Assembly: GCA_021782295.1 (NCBI GenBank)
Contig: JAJXVC010000015.1
Coordinates: 1-16,641 of the forward strand
Reading direction: 5' to 3'
DNA from: a bacterium
GTDB taxonomy: Bacteria > Eremiobacterota > Eremiobacteria > Baltobacterales > Baltobacteraceae
DNA: 16,641 bases
Positions 1-7,964 of the stretch are shown here, piece after piece. A program made the position numbers and the translations under genes. Within the stretch, counting starts at the first letter, position 1, and every line of letters starts with the position of its first letter. A model generated the notes under the pieces. The model was not told the origin of the DNA, made no database searches, and worked only from the letters and a program-made list of their open reading frames with translations.

Positions 1-811
1 ACGACGCGGGCGTCATGCCGATTTTCGTGAATTCGTAGCAATCGAAGGCATCGATGCTTACTCCGGCACGGCTGAGGATGCGCAGCGAATCGCGATACCG
101 TATGTCGACCAAAGCATGGCGCTCGTTGAGCAGCATCAACCCCGCAGCACGCTCTTCGCCACGCGGAAGAACGATGCGATGGAGACCGGCGAACGCCGCT
201 GCATCGACGGCATCGTCGACGAACGCGACGGTGTCCGGGGCAATCGGCGCAACGACCGAACGCAGCGAATAACTCTTCGGCGCGATTTCCACTTGCGTGC
301 AGCGATACCCATGTGCGGTAAGCAACGAGATCATGCCGCGCCGACCGAGTTCGTTGCTGAGCGCGCCGACGGCGACGAAGGCACGAGCGCCGAGCAACAT
401 CACGTCATCTCCGCTGAAGAACGCCGGAGCAGCGATATGCCCTGCAATGGGAATTTCGGCGCGAGCGAAGGCGGCACGGGTACGGTCGACGGCCGCGCGA
501 CGCTCCATCACGCTGGGACGCATGATGACCACGCCGTCTTCGAGGCAGAGCGCACTCTGAGCGACGGCACTCTCTAACGGGTCGAGAGCGGAGCCGGCAA
601 TTTCGATAATTTCAACGCCGAACGAGAGGAGCAGTTTACGCAAATTCTCGTGCTGCTCGAGCGCCCGCGCGTAGATCGCGGAGGGCTCGGAAGCCAATGG
701 AAGCGCGCGTTCGATTGCGGCGCTCGGGCGCACCAATGCAACGCGGCGCAACATGCCCGTCGGCGTTCCGATCAGTCGGGGACCATAGCTGAGTTGAACG
801 TTGCCGCTCAT
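1..811 (-). CDS. Dimethylargininase/amidinotransferase-fold protein, probably inactive (partial, C-terminus beyond the left edge)
   Basis: I read 270 residues on the minus strand from an ATG at 811; the frame runs off the window at base 1. The pattern fits the DDAH/arginine-deiminase superfamily: an early strand VALVRPS (24-30), then SGDDVMLLG (133-141) where the family has an (E)GGDVL-type motif, then FVAVGALSNE (145-154) where it has a VGLS-R-TN-type motif. Residues used for catalysis appear lost. The LHLKS-like segment bearing the catalytic His reads YSLRS (181-185), so His is Ser182. The FVED-like acidic segment reads VAQSA (83-87). The C-terminal K-x-GG-x-x-x-C region reads KIGMTPAS (263-270), with no Cys so far. 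The start is fixed by an ATGA overlap with the upstream propeller gene, indicating translational coupling. No signal peptide is seen. The fold is fairly secure; enzymatic activity is doubtful. A weak alternative is a divergent enzyme with a relocated active site. Confidence 0.75.
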   Translation of the reverse strand, partial: MSGNVQLSYGPRLIGTPTGMLRRVALVRPSAAIERALPLASEPSAIYARALEQHENLRKLLLSFGVEIIEIAGSALDPLESAVAQSALCLEDGVVIMRPSVMERRAAVDRTRAAFARAEIPIAGHIAAPAFFSGDDVMLLGARAFVAVGALSNELGRRGMISLLTAHGYRCTQVEIAPKSYSLRSVVAPIAPDTVAFVDDAVDAAAFAGLHRIVLPRGEERAAGLMLLNERHALVDIRYRDSLRILSRAGVSIDAFDCYEFTKIGMTPAS

Positions 812-2937
812 CGCTGCATCCTTTCGTTGGTTCGTATTTCAGGAGCCGATACATCGAGGTTCGACGTAAAATAGTTCGCCAGATCGGAAGCCAAGAGGTC
901 GCCTAAAGAGAGTGCCGGGAGCCCAAGGATCTCTTCTTCGGTTTTCAACACGCTTGCCGTATTTGCGTGCGCGTGTCCGAGGAAGCCGCGCTTTGCGTAG
1001 GGTGAAACGATGACTGCAAAGCTATGTTTGGGGTCGGAGCTGGTGGCACCGATTGCCTGGCGAGGCGCGATGAAGATTGCCGTCGAGCTCCATTGGTCGC
1101 TCCGCGCGATCGCAGCGACGATCTCTCCTAATGCTCGGTCCTGCACCAGAGGATTGGTCGCCGAGAGCCGGATCGCTTCGTAGGTCGGAACGTCGCCGCG
1201 CGCAGATTCGCGTGCGTACTGCTTCACGAATGCTGAAGCGATCGCGCGATCGCTCGCGCGCGCCCCCACCTTCGGTGCGTATCCGATCGCTCCGTGGAGT
1301 ACGTGAAGCAACGGAATGCCGATCGCCGAGTGCCCTTCGGGGACCATCGCCCCGTACACGCGATAACTGATGCCGGCGCGAGCCAAGGCGTTGACGATAT
1401 AGCCGCTGCGCGGATAGATGTCGGGAGGCATTGCATCGATTGCACGGCGACCACGAAAGATATCGAGCATCCACGCAAGCGGCGTAATCGTTCCCGAATA
1501 GGCGAGTTGCGATCCGAGTTCGCCGTTAGGGGCATCGGCATAATAATCGCCGACAACCGCGAACTGATTCGCGAGCGAGCGCAGATTCGGCGTCGAATTA
1601 AAGTAGGTCGCGCCGAGTGAAATATCGACAACGTGCGCGATCGCATCGCTCTTTCGCCCCGACCGTAACGGCGGCACGAGCGTGCCTCCACGCACGAGAT
1701 GCGAAAGGTGCGAATAGCGCAACGCGGAGAGCGTCGTGCGCTCCAAGGGAATTTTCGTCAGCTCGATCCGTTCGAGGGTCGCGCTCACGCCGTTTCCTTC
1801 GGCATTGGCGACAAAGAGCGCCTTATCGTTGGGTGCAAGCGAGAGGGCAACCGGGCGCGCCCCGGTGGGAATGAGCCCAAGACGGTGCAGGACGCCGGGC
1901 GTACTCGCATCGATCACGGCGACGGCATTGAGCCCGGAGAGGGCGACGAAGAGTTCGCGACCCGTCGTCGAGGGCACCATCGCCGTCGGCATCGTCCCGT
2001 ACGGTGCGTTGGCGAAGAGGCGCAGATCGATACCATCGACGACGCGCGGCGATGCATCGAGGGCGACGGCAACGACGCGATCGACGCCGGCGAGCGTAAT
2101 ATAGGCGAAGCGTCCGCCGGGTTCAATCGCGACCGACTCGGGATCGACGCCACCGATCGTCGTCGCGCCGTCGAGCGGCGTGTCGAGCGGAATATTTTCG
2201 GAGGCGACCGCCGAGGAGCCCAATGCGCGGACCGCGAGCGTAGGCTCGGCGGCCGAGGCGGCAGCGGCGAAAATGCGCGGGCCGAAGGCGGCGATGCCGG
2301 TCGGAAGCGGGCCGACGCTCATCGAGGCGATCGGACGGCGTGTCGCGAGATCGATTGTATCGATCCGCCCGTTGCGATCGTCGGCGACCAACAGCAGATG
2401 CCCCGACTCGGCAAGCGCAAGATGCATCGGCTCGGGGTCGTTTCCGGGAAGCGAGATGCCGGGGTGAAGCTGCGTGAGCCCGCCGTCGGCTGCAACGGCG
2501 AAGAGCGCGACCTTTCCGGAGCGCGCCTCCGAGGCGGCAAGGAGCGTCCGCCCGGGCTGAGCGGGATCGGGCAGCGCGATCAGCCCGCCGATCGCCTCGC
2601 TCCGGGAGCCGGCATTGGCGGTACGAGCGACGACCTGCATCGTTCGCGTATCGATCGTGCGCAGCAGGACTCCGCCGCTCGCGGCTCGCCCCCCAACGAC
2701 GGCGAATCGTCCCCCCGGTATCAGCGCAAGGGTGGTGACGTTCGCGCCGATCGCGACGCTCTTCCCGACCGGAGCGACGATACGCCCGCTCGGCAGGATG
2801 GCCACGAAGGGCAGATTGGGGTGCGGTATACCTGCCGGGCGATTCCCGGCGGGGGCGCTATAGAGGCGGGTAGCAGCGGGCGCGGCGCCCAGCAAAACGG
2901 CGGCCAATGCCGCCGCGATGAGAGAACGGAGTTGCAC
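808..2937 (-). CDS. Secreted beta-propeller (YVTN/YncE-like) protein fused to a degenerate phosphoesterase domain
   Basis: 709 residues from a GTG start. Residues 1-22 form a signal peptide (basic MQLR, hydrophobic stretch, cleavage near AAPA), so the protein is probably exported. Residues about 40-395 are a seven-bladed-type propeller with repeated phrases such as ALIPGGRFAVV, VAIEPGGRFAYI and LSLAPNDKALFVAN. Residues about 430-690 match the C-terminal alkaline-phosphatase-superfamily domain of bifunctional YncE/phosphoesterase proteins: AGISYRVYG, TAIFI, VIVSPYAKRG and EEEILGLPALS are the family landmarks. The metal sites are gone. The KENRTYD-like motif reads VDISLGATY (437-445), the NDH-TAG-type segment is deleted, and the EDDAQDGPDHVDAHR-type segment reads APRQAIGATSSDPKH (624-638). 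I infer a binding or scaffold protein rather than a phosphatase. It lies 79 bases after the response regulator gene and overlaps the downstream dimethylargininase-fold gene by four bases. The Shine-Dalgarno is weak. Confidence 0.85.
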   Translation of the reverse strand: MQLRSLIAAALAAVLLGAAPAATRLYSAPAGNRPAGIPHPNLPFVAILPSGRIVAPVGKSVAIGANVTTLALIPGGRFAVVGGRAASGGVLLRTIDTRTMQVVARTANAGSRSEAIGGLIALPDPAQPGRTLLAASEARSGKVALFAVAADGGLTQLHPGISLPGNDPEPMHLALAESGHLLLVADDRNGRIDTIDLATRRPIASMSVGPLPTGIAAFGPRIFAAAASAAEPTLAVRALGSSAVASENIPLDTPLDGATTIGGVDPESVAIEPGGRFAYITLAGVDRVVAVALDASPRVVDGIDLRLFANAPYGTMPTAMVPSTTGRELFVALSGLNAVAVIDASTPGVLHRLGLIPTGARPVALSLAPNDKALFVANAEGNGVSATLERIELTKIPLERTTLSALRYSHLSHLVRGGTLVPPLRSGRKSDAIAHVVDISLGATYFNSTPNLRSLANQFAVVGDYYADAPNGELGSQLAYSGTITPLAWMLDIFRGRRAIDAMPPDIYPRSGYIVNALARAGISYRVYGAMVPEGHSAIGIPLLHVLHGAIGYAPKVGARASDRAIASAFVKQYARESARGDVPTYEAIRLSATNPLVQDRALGEIVAAIARSDQWSSTAIFIAPRQAIGATSSDPKHSFAVIVSPYAKRGFLGHAHANTASVLKTEEEILGLPALSLGDLLASDLANYFTSNLDVSAPEIRTNERMQR

Positions 2938-2988
2938 CCCGGTAGGCTACGGATGAGGGGCGGCGATGCCCTCCCTTTTTCCGATTAT

Positions 2989-3011
2989 GGGAGCGCGGTC
3001 GACGGGCTCCC
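2989..3011. repeat. Inverted repeat (stem-loop) between the response regulator and propeller genes
   Basis: GGGAGC at 2989-2994 pairs with GCTCCC at 3006-3011 around an 11-base loop. It lies in the 79-base gap after the response regulator stop. No T-run follows it in the direction of transcription, so it is not a convincing intrinsic terminator. It could slow polymerase, stabilise an mRNA end, or be chance in GC-rich DNA. Confidence 0.35.
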
Positions 3012-3016
3012 GTCCC

Positions 3017-3709
3017 CTACGGCTTATCGAGGCGGTAGCCGATGCCCCGGACGCTGGCGATCTCCAGCGGCGCCGATATCTCGCCGATTTTCTTCCGCAG
3101 GGCGGCAATATGGACGTCGACGACGCGCGTCGGCACGCCGGAGGTATCGTTCCACACATGCTGGAGAATCTGCGCCCGCGTGAGTAGCCGTCCCTCTGCC
3201 TCAGCCAAGAACCAGAGCAATCGAAACTCCAGTGCGGTGAGCGTCACCGTGGTCGATCCATGCACCAACGCGTGTTGGTCGCGGTCGAGAATGACTTCAC
3301 CGACGCGCAATTGCGAGTCGAGTTCGCGCATCGCGACCGAGCGATCGCGGCGGCGAAGAAACGAGGCGACGCGAGCGACGAGTTCGTTTCCCGAGAACGG
3401 CTTCGTAATGTAATCATCGGCGCCGAGCCCGAGCCCCAAAAGAATATCCTGTTCGCGCGTATGTCCGCTCACCATGAGGATATAGCAGTTTTGCGTGTTG
3501 CAAAGCGAGGTGCAGACATCGAGCCCGGAGATGTCGGGGAGGCCGACGTCGAGCACGACGACATCGGGACGCTGATCGGCTGCAATCTCCAGCCCTTCAA
3601 CGCCCGACCCAGTTACCCGTACCTCGTATCCGGCGCGTTCGAGAACGCTACGTTCGAGAGCTGCGACGTCGTCATCATCTTCTATGACGAGAATGCGTCC
3701 CTGCGGCAT
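3017..3709 (-). CDS. OmpR/PhoB-family response regulator (orphan)
   Basis: 230 residues with the standard two-domain layout. The receiver domain (about 5-118) has the acidic pocket EDDDD (10-14), phospho-acceptor Asp54 in VVLDVGLPD, Ser81 in LMVSGH, and Lys103 in the switch motif ITKPFS. The winged-helix DNA-binding domain (about 132-228) has TALEFRLLWFLAE, the recognition-helix region RVVDVHIAALRKKI, and the wing ending RGIGYRL. It should bind DNA as a dimer when phosphorylated by a sensor kinase. No kinase gene lies next to it in the window, so partner and signal are unknown. A GGAGG precedes the ATG by four bases. It sits 40 bases after the malic enzyme gene and 79 bases before the propeller gene. 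It could be the last gene of the long run or the first of a short unit. Confidence 0.95.
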   Translation of the reverse strand: MPQGRILVIEDDDDVAALERSVLERAGYEVRVTGSGVEGLEIAADQRPDVVVLDVGLPDISGLDVCTSLCNTQNCYILMVSGHTREQDILLGLGLGADDYITKPFSGNELVARVASFLRRRDRSVAMRELDSQLRVGEVILDRDQHALVHGSTTVTLTALEFRLLWFLAEAEGRLLTRAQILQHVWNDTSGVPTRVVDVHIAALRKKIGEISAPLEIASVRGIGYRLDKP

Positions 3710-3713
3710 GGTT

Positions 3714-3718
3714 CCTCC
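3714..3718 (-). promoter_or_regulatory. Ribosome binding site of the response regulator
   Basis: GGAGG on the minus strand, four bases before the ATG at 3709. It fixes this start and lets the gene be translated independently of the malic enzyme gene, which ends 40 bases upstream. Confidence 0.7.
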
Positions 3719-3749
3719 GACTTCAAGTTCGGGAAACGATTACGAGCGA

Positions 3750-5192
3750 TTAGACCAGCGTCTGAGCGCTCTCTTCGTCATTGATTACGAGAGTACGCCG
3801 TGCGACGCCTTCCTCGATAGCCGCCTCGCCGACGGCCTTCGCGACCGCCCCGACGACGCGCTGGTCGAAGACACTGGGGATCACGTATTCGGCGTTCCGC
3901 TCCTCATCGCTGACCATCTCCGCGATCGCCCGCGCCGCCGCGAGTTTCATCCCTTCGGTAATGCGACTCGCCCGGACGTCGAGCGCCCCGCGGAAGATGC
4001 CCGGAAAGGCCAAGAGATTATTGACTTGATTCGGAAAATCGGAGCGTCCGGTCGCGATGACCGTGGCGACGGGTGCCGCCGCATCGGGCATGATCTCCGG
4101 CGTGGGATTCGCCATCGCAAAAACGATCGGGTCGCGCCCCATCGTCGCGATATCTTCGGGCTGCAGCACCCCGGGGGCAGAGACGCCGATGAAGACATCG
4201 GCACCCTTCAACACCTCGGAGAGCGTACCGCGGCGATTTTCGCGGTTGGTGTTCTCGGCGAGCCAGCGCCAATGGGGATTATCGTATCGGTCGCTCCGAT
4301 TGAGCGCTCCGACGCGGTCGACGGGAATGACGTCGCGCACCCCTGCACCGAGTAGCATTTTAATCGTCGCAGTTCCTGCGGCACCGCTGCCCGACACGAC
4401 GACCTGCAGGCTCGAGAAATCCTTTCCGACCACTTTCGCCGCATTCATCAATGCGGCAAGAATGACGACCGCCGTCCCGTGTTGATCGTCATGCATCACC
4501 GGTATATCGAGTCGCTCGATCAATTTTTGTTCGACCTCGAAGCAACGCGGCGCCGAGATATCTTCGAGATTGATACCGCCGAAAACAGGAGCGATACGAA
4601 CGACCGTCTCGACGATTTCGTCGACATCCTTCGTATCGAGACAGATCGGGAAAGCGTCGATATCGGCGAACTGTTTGAAGAGCATCGCTTTGCCCTCCAT
4701 CACCGGCAGCGCTCCGAGCGGCCCGATATCGCCGAGCCCCAACACCGCAGTGCCATCGGAGACCACCGCGACTGAGTTCCGTTTGATCGTCAGCGCAAAT
4801 GCTTTGCTCGGGTCGGCGGCGATCGCCATCGAAACGCGCGCGACACCAGGCGTATAGACCGTCGAGAGATCTTGGCGGGTTTTTACCGGGATTTTCGGCT
4901 CGACGCGGATTTTTCCACCAAGATGCGCGAGGAAGGTCGAATCGGAGATACTGATGATGCGCGCATCTTCGATCGCTTCCACGCAGCGACGGACATCGTT
5001 GCCGATCTGCTCGGAGCTGACGTTCACCGTGACATCGCGGATGACGCGCGAACGATTCACCGACCGCATATCGACCGCCGCGATAACGCCGCCGGCATCG
5101 CCGATCGCCGTGGCGAGTACGCCGAATGCGCCGGTTTCATTCGGCATTTCGACACGCATGATGAGCGTAAAACTTATTGCAACTTGCGCCAC
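3750..5192 (-). CDS. NAD-type malic enzyme with N-terminal ACT domain
   Basis: 480 residues. The enzyme would decarboxylate malate to pyruvate with reduction of NAD(P), in the cytosol. Residues about 6-85 form an ACT regulatory domain (IMRVEMPNETGAFGVLATAI, then VIRDVTVNV), usually a site for small-molecule feedback. The catalytic part follows: Tyr113 in TVYTPGVARV, Lys168 in VMEGKAM, metal ligands in INLEDI (207-212) and HDDQHGTAV (234-242). A Rossmann motif SGSGAAG (267-273) follows, with Asp292 after the second strand; an acidic residue there favours NAD, but this is inference. All key residues are present. The GTG start is chosen because AGGAGG lies nine bases upstream, overlapping the stop of TldE. 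A later in-frame ATG (residue 12) would cut into the ACT domain. It is the last gene of the seven-gene run. Confidence 0.93.
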   Translation of the reverse strand: MAQVAISFTLIMRVEMPNETGAFGVLATAIGDAGGVIAAVDMRSVNRSRVIRDVTVNVSSEQIGNDVRRCVEAIEDARIISISDSTFLAHLGGKIRVEPKIPVKTRQDLSTVYTPGVARVSMAIAADPSKAFALTIKRNSVAVVSDGTAVLGLGDIGPLGALPVMEGKAMLFKQFADIDAFPICLDTKDVDEIVETVVRIAPVFGGINLEDISAPRCFEVEQKLIERLDIPVMHDDQHGTAVVILAALMNAAKVVGKDFSSLQVVVSGSGAAGTATIKMLLGAGVRDVIPVDRVGALNRSDRYDNPHWRWLAENTNRENRRGTLSEVLKGADVFIGVSAPGVLQPEDIATMGRDPIVFAMANPTPEIMPDAAAPVATVIATGRSDFPNQVNNLLAFPGIFRGALDVRASRITEGMKLAAARAIAEMVSDEERNAEYVIPSVFDQRVVGAVAKAVGEAAIEEGVARRTLVINDEESAQTLV

Positions 5193-5201
5193 GACTTCGA
5201 T

Positions 5202-5207
5202 CCTCCT
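5202..5207 (-). promoter_or_regulatory. Ribosome binding site of the malic enzyme gene
   Basis: Perfect AGGAGG on the minus strand, nine bases before the GTG at 5192. It decides the GTG start, and its last bases overlap the TAG stop of the upstream tldE gene at 5206-5208. Confidence 0.8.
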
Positions 5208-6561
5208 AATGTGCGGGTGATGATCCGCTTACTTGCATCTCAGCTACCCGGAAACTCGGAGAGGCGATCGATCCGTCGAATTTGAGATCGTTTGCGACGG
5301 CGTCTATGCCTGCCAGCATCTCGGGGAACGGGGCTGCTATCGTGAATTCTTCTATTGGTTCTGCTAATTCACCATTGCATATCGCAATTCCGCGTGCGCC
5401 CCGGCTATAAAGCCCCGATGCATGTTCGGTAGCGAAGCCGATCGTTTCCAAAACCAGGATACCCTGCTTCGTCGATGCGATCAGTTCCTCGAGGCTCGCG
5501 CTCCCCGGTGCCAGGAAAAAGGTATTCGGCCCGATTCCTCCGGCAACGGCGTTGCCGGTGCTTTTCGCTCCTAAGCGCCGTGCGTAGTAGGCGTCGAACA
5601 GGAACGATCGGAGGATGCCGCGCTCGAAGACGGGCGTGCGCTGCGACGGCGTTCCTTCGGCATCGAAGGGCGAGGAGCCCAGCGCGCCGGGAATTGTGCC
5701 ATCGTCGAGGATCTCCACTAAATCGCTGCCGATCCGCTCTCCGGTTCGTCCCGCGAGCCACGAATTTCCGACTGCGACGTTTGCGGCATTGCACGCCGAA
5801 AAAATATCGTCGAGTACCGACGCCGCAACCTCCCGGTCGAAGAGGATCGTCGTCGTCTGCGTTCTGGGTTTCGTCGCTCCGTAAAAAGCGACCGTTCGCC
5901 GCACCGCTTCGCGAGCGATTTCATCGGGAGTATCGACGCGAGAAAGAAACCGCGCGGCGCTGCCGTAATGCGCGGTGCGTTTATAGGCGCCATCGCTTGC
6001 GACCGGCGAGGCCGAGATACCGACCTGCGTGCCGCGATAACTTCCTACCATGCCGCGAGAGTTTGCAAGCGCGAGCGTCACGCATGCATCGCTATAATGC
6101 GAACCGTTGCTATTATCGATGCGCCGATCCGCCTCGCGAATCGAACGTTCGACGCTCCGAACGTCGTCGAGGCGCTCGTCATCGCGGCGTTCTTCGATTT
6201 TGCGATCGAAAAGATCGAGATCGCGGCTTGGGAGGCTCTGCGGATCGGGAAGTCCCGCAAAGGGATCGACTCCGGCAAAGCGTGCTTGCTCCAATGCGGT
6301 TGCAACGCCAGACCGGATCTCGTCGTCGGTCCAATGCGTTCCGACGAGCATCGCTTTCCGCTGCTCGATGAAGAGTCGCATCGAGAGGCTGCGGCCCTCC
6401 GAAAAATCGAGTTGCGTGACGCGCTCGCCGCGCGCCGAAGCGTTAAAGCGACGCGCGAGAACGATGCGCGCTTCCGCCTCGCTCGCCCCCATCGCCATGG
6501 CGATTTCGACTGCGCGTTGCGCTCGCTCCCGCGCCTCCGCCTCACGCACTTGCCGTACCAC
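5206..6561 (-). CDS. pmbA: TldE/PmbA subunit of the TldD/TldE metalloprotease
   Basis: 451 residues, the normal length for TldE/PmbA. In characterised systems TldE pairs with TldD in a heterodimer that degrades unfolded peptides and matures some peptide antibiotics. The TldE subunit lacks the zinc motif. Family features seen here: the N-terminal domain with MAMGASEAEARIVLAR, the middle segment AVGNSWLAGRTGERIGSDLV, FDAEGTPSQRTPVFERGI, and the C-terminal block MLAGIDAVANDLKFDGSIASPSFRV. There is no HExxxH, as expected. The GTG start at 6561 overlaps the end of tldD by 20 bases. A start at the ATG for residue 22 (6498) would shorten the first helix and is less likely. Translation is probably coupled to tldD. 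The assignment as TldE rather than a second TldD rests on the missing zinc site and its adjacency to TldD. Confidence 0.93.
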   Translation of the reverse strand: MVRQVREAEARERAQRAVEIAMAMGASEAEARIVLARRFNASARGERVTQLDFSEGRSLSMRLFIEQRKAMLVGTHWTDDEIRSGVATALEQARFAGVDPFAGLPDPQSLPSRDLDLFDRKIEERRDDERLDDVRSVERSIREADRRIDNSNGSHYSDACVTLALANSRGMVGSYRGTQVGISASPVASDGAYKRTAHYGSAARFLSRVDTPDEIAREAVRRTVAFYGATKPRTQTTTILFDREVAASVLDDIFSACNAANVAVGNSWLAGRTGERIGSDLVEILDDGTIPGALGSSPFDAEGTPSQRTPVFERGILRSFLFDAYYARRLGAKSTGNAVAGGIGPNTFFLAPGSASLEELIASTKQGILVLETIGFATEHASGLYSRGARGIAICNGELAEPIEEFTIAAPFPEMLAGIDAVANDLKFDGSIASPSFRVAEMQVSGSSPAH

Positions 6562-7957
6562 CGAGGCTCATCGCCGAAATTTTTACCGTCGGCATACCGA
6601 CCCCGACGGGAACGTGCTGACCGCCCTTGCCGCAGGTGTAATGCCGCCGGGCTAAGCGCGCATCGTTACCGACGGCGGTGACCTTCGTCATCGCATCGGG
6701 GCCGTTACCGACGATCGTTGCGTTTTTTACTGCCGCGCCGAGGCGTCCGCGCTCGATCCGATAACCTTCGGCGATCATAAAAACGAAATCTCCCTTCCCT
6801 ATGTCGACCTGCCCGCCGGCAAATGATTTTGCATAAATGCCGTTTTCAACCGATGCGATCATCTCTTCAAGATCTGCATCGCCGGGCGGCATATAGGTAT
6901 TGCACATTCGAGGTTGCGGCAAATGGCGAAACGATTGTCGTCTTCCATTACCGGTGGAGCGCATTCCCATCAAACGCGCGTTGAGCTCGTCGTGCAAATA
7001 ACCGCGTAATATACCGCCTTCGACGAGCACTGTATGGCCGCACGGCGTTCCCTCGTCGTCGAACGACGTACTTCCGCGTTCTTCGGGAATATCACCGTCA
7101 TCGTATATCGTGACGAGTTCGCTCGCGACGCGTTCGCCGATTCTCCCGCTATAGAGAGAGACGCCTCGGCGATTGAAATCGCCCTCCAACCCATGCCCAA
7201 CGGCCTCGTGCAACAGCACGCCGCCCCCGCCGGCACCGAGCAATGTTTCGAACTCACCAGCAGGAGCCGGGCGCGCGTCGAGGTTCACCAGCGCAATCCG
7301 CGCCGATTCACGGGCGATCTGCTCCGGAGTCATCGATTCGAAAAATGCAACCGAAGTTCGTCCGCCATCGGCGCAATAGCCGGTTCCGCGTTCTTTCCCG
7401 CGCCGCGCGATGCACTGCACGCCCAAAGTAACCAACGGCCGCCGGTCGTACCGGAAGAACCCGTCGCTGCGCGCGATCCAGAGTTCTTGCAATTCGTCGA
7501 CGACGTGCGCGTTGACATCGGCGATTTGGGAATCGTCGGCGCGCGCCGCGCTCTCCGTTCGTTCGAGCAGCGCCGCCAACTCGCGAGGAGCGGCATTCTC
7601 GCTTCGGCTGCGGTCGTAGAGCCGGTCGCTCGAGCGCTCGAGCGATCCGATTTGCGCGGAGCGCGAGGAACCTTCCGCGGTGAGGCGCGCTATCGCCGCC
7701 GCTCGCGAAGCAGCCTCCAGCAGACGCTCTTCGGTGATTTCCTCGGTGTACGCGTAACCGGCGGACTCGCCGACGACCACGCGCACTCCCGCGCCGAAAG
7801 TTTGCGAAAGCGCGGCTTCGTGAATCGCGCCCTCTTGCAGCGTCATGCGAACGTTCGATCGTCGCTCGCAAAAAATATCGGCAAAGAGGCCGCCGTCGCG
7901 CAAGGCGCGGTCGAGAACACGCTGCGCGCTCTGCGCGGTAAGCGGATCGTCGGTCAC
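6542..7957 (-). CDS. tldD: TldD, zinc subunit of the TldD/TldE metalloprotease
   Basis: 471 residues, usual for TldD. It carries the family zinc site: HEAVGH at 250-255 (HExxxH) within GGGVLLHEAVGHGLEGD, and Cys442 in HYTCGKGGQHVPVG, which corresponds to the third zinc ligand in E. coli TldD. The N-terminal segment with the phrase GVRVVVGESAGYAYT (57-71) and the block FDDEGTPCGHTVLVEGG are also typical. The GTG start lies seven bases after the dacB stop and has only a weak upstream AAGAG. The gene overlaps tldE by 20 bases, which fits one-to-one production of the heterodimer. The known role is cytosolic proteolysis of small unstructured peptides. The actual substrate here is not evident from the window. 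Confidence 0.95.
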   Translation of the reverse strand: MTDDPLTAQSAQRVLDRALRDGGLFADIFCERRSNVRMTLQEGAIHEAALSQTFGAGVRVVVGESAGYAYTEEITEERLLEAASRAAAIARLTAEGSSRSAQIGSLERSSDRLYDRSRSENAAPRELAALLERTESAARADDSQIADVNAHVVDELQELWIARSDGFFRYDRRPLVTLGVQCIARRGKERGTGYCADGGRTSVAFFESMTPEQIARESARIALVNLDARPAPAGEFETLLGAGGGGVLLHEAVGHGLEGDFNRRGVSLYSGRIGERVASELVTIYDDGDIPEERGSTSFDDEGTPCGHTVLVEGGILRGYLHDELNARLMGMRSTGNGRRQSFRHLPQPRMCNTYMPPGDADLEEMIASVENGIYAKSFAGGQVDIGKGDFVFMIAEGYRIERGRLGAAVKNATIVGNGPDAMTKVTAVGNDARLARRHYTCGKGGQHVPVGVGMPTVKISAMSLGGTASA

Positions 7958-7964
7958 GATACTC

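Noticed and set aside
1238..1253. Perfect 16-base palindrome GCGATCGCGCGATCGC
   Set aside because: It lies within coding sequence, and CGATCG-rich strings are common throughout this GC-rich window, so it is likely compositional.
2955..2980. Plus-strand hairpin with five T residues, resembling an intrinsic terminator
   Set aside because: The stem is short with a nine-base loop, no plus-strand gene ends there, and read in the direction of the real genes it has an A-run before it instead of a T-run after it.
2984..2989. CATAAT on the minus strand as a possible -10 element before the propeller gene
   Set aside because: No -35-like hexamer occurs at suitable spacing; a single hexamer is not enough.
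1699..3183. Long plus-strand open frame of 494 codons
   Set aside because: It is antisense to the propeller gene. The translation is low-complexity Arg/Gly/Asp-rich with no domain, as expected for a GC-rich antisense frame.
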